DNA of 64,000 nt from the NCBI GenBank assembly GCA_027886185.1, contig WOAB01000606.1, forward strand, positions 124,001 through 188,000. Direction: 5' to 3'. Position 1 is the stretch's first letter; each line of letters starts with the position of its first letter. Position numbers and translations under genes: made by a program. Source of the stretch: Rheum nobile (taxonomy: Eukaryota; Streptophyta; Magnoliopsida; Caryophyllales; Polygonaceae). Positions 63,268 to 64,000 of this stretch are shown here, in pieces. The notes under the pieces were generated by a model. That model saw nothing but the letters and a program-made list of their open reading frames with translations. It had not been told where the DNA came from and ran no database searches.

Positions 63268-64000
63268 AACTCCCATCTCCATATATTAACTTCTAACCCC
63301 ACTTTTATGACATGAAAAACAACCCCTTATTAACCAAAACTATATCCTCTAAATGAGTGATATACTATTCAATTTGAATGTAGTTGAACTCCAATCGATC
63401 AAATCGGATTAAGACAAAAAAATCATTTTTGGTGTCTGCAGAGATCGGGGCAGGGAGTTTTTGGTCTGATCCATCTCTATTTTCCGCCTCATTCTCCTTC
63501 TCTATCTTCGTCCCCGTTCTTCAGGACCCTATTTCTCGTTGGGGATCTCATTCCCTATTTTACCACATAAAAAATTGTTATTTTTGTTTTAATATATATA
63601 TATATTAGGGTTTATGGTTTAGATGGTTTGAGATTTAGTGTTTAAGGTTTAGAGAATATGAATTTAAGGAATATAGGATATAAAATGCAAGGTTTGAGAT
63701 TAGGAAAATTAAAAAATAAATAATGTAATTGACATGCATAATTTGAGTTTTCGACGGGGATGGGCGATGAACCGGGTGAGGACCTCTATCCCCCTACTCT
63801 CTATCCCCGCACGGAGAATAAGTTTTTCCTCCATCCCTGCCCATCTCTCTTCAAATTCTCCGATTCCATGGTGGGGATTCCCCATGGAGAATGGAAAATC
63901 CCCACTCGGCTATCATCTGTACTTCGATCCTCATAAGTCACATCACTCGAGGTGTCATCCTACACCCCTGTGCAACTCAAAAATTTCTTTACTTTCTATA
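63268..64000. other. Unassigned flank: telomere-like and self-complementary repeats
   Basis: No gene. 63,590-63,660 is an AT run followed by degenerate TTTAGGG-like phrases (TTAGGGTTTATGG, TTTAAGGTTTAGAG). 63,755-63,910 is rich in GGGGA and TCCCC blocks that can pair (for example TGGGGATTCCCCA at 63,872-63,884), as in some plant MITEs. Boundaries cannot be set. Confidence 0.45.

Overview
This is plant nuclear DNA, most likely from a flowering plant (probably a eudicot; the species cannot be told from the sequence). I see no intact host gene, tRNA, rRNA, CRISPR array or bacterial feature. Nearly all 64 kb is transposable elements inserted into one another. Most boundaries are fixed by paired long terminal repeats (LTRs) and perfect 5-bp target-site duplications (TSDs), so the order of insertion can be read directly.

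Left block (1-17,663): a minus-strand Tork-like Ty1/copia element (gag-pol 12,031-16,230, 5' LTR ending at 17,663) is interrupted by a minus-strand Sirevirus-type copia (Sirevirus A, 1-11,494, left end outside the window). Sirevirus A is itself interrupted by a 5'-truncated L1 LINE (909-2,136, 17-bp TSD). Sirevirus A has an intact gag, a broken pol, and a broken extra ORF downstream of pol.

Middle block (17,664-43,840): a small Ale-type copia on the minus strand (17,966-43,144, TSD ATATA) has been expanded by two independent insertions. The first is a pol-less Gypsy element (from 19,670) with an Athila-related non-autonomous element inserted in its 3' LTR (23,320-29,354). This insertion is associated with a deletion of Ale protease/integrase and ends in a filler-like junction. 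The second is a Tat-lineage Gypsy element (29,986-42,404, minus, TSD GACGC) with dual RNase H and an antisense, intron-containing ORF. The Tat element carries an Athila deletion derivative (32,915-35,912, TSD GTGGG). The sequence on either side of Ale looks like one older, AT-rich repeat.

Right block (43,841-63,262): a Tekay/Del-type chromovirus on the plus strand (TSD ATATC) has 2.15-2.18 kb LTRs, an intact extra ORF between the primer-binding site and gag, and a damaged gag-pol. Its integrase is split by Sirevirus B (51,518-60,572, plus, TSD TGACC). B has an intact pol but a broken gag and no primer-binding site, the mirror image of Sirevirus A. The last 730 bp are non-coding flank.

The points that most deserve a second look are: a GC-rich CCGCGG-centred motif shared by unrelated Gypsy lineages; a tandem pair of hairpins with a compensatory base change between two convergent Tat genes; the extra Tekay ORF with an apparent N-myristoylation start and acidic repeats; the spliced antisense Tat gene; and the complementary decay of the two Sireviruses.
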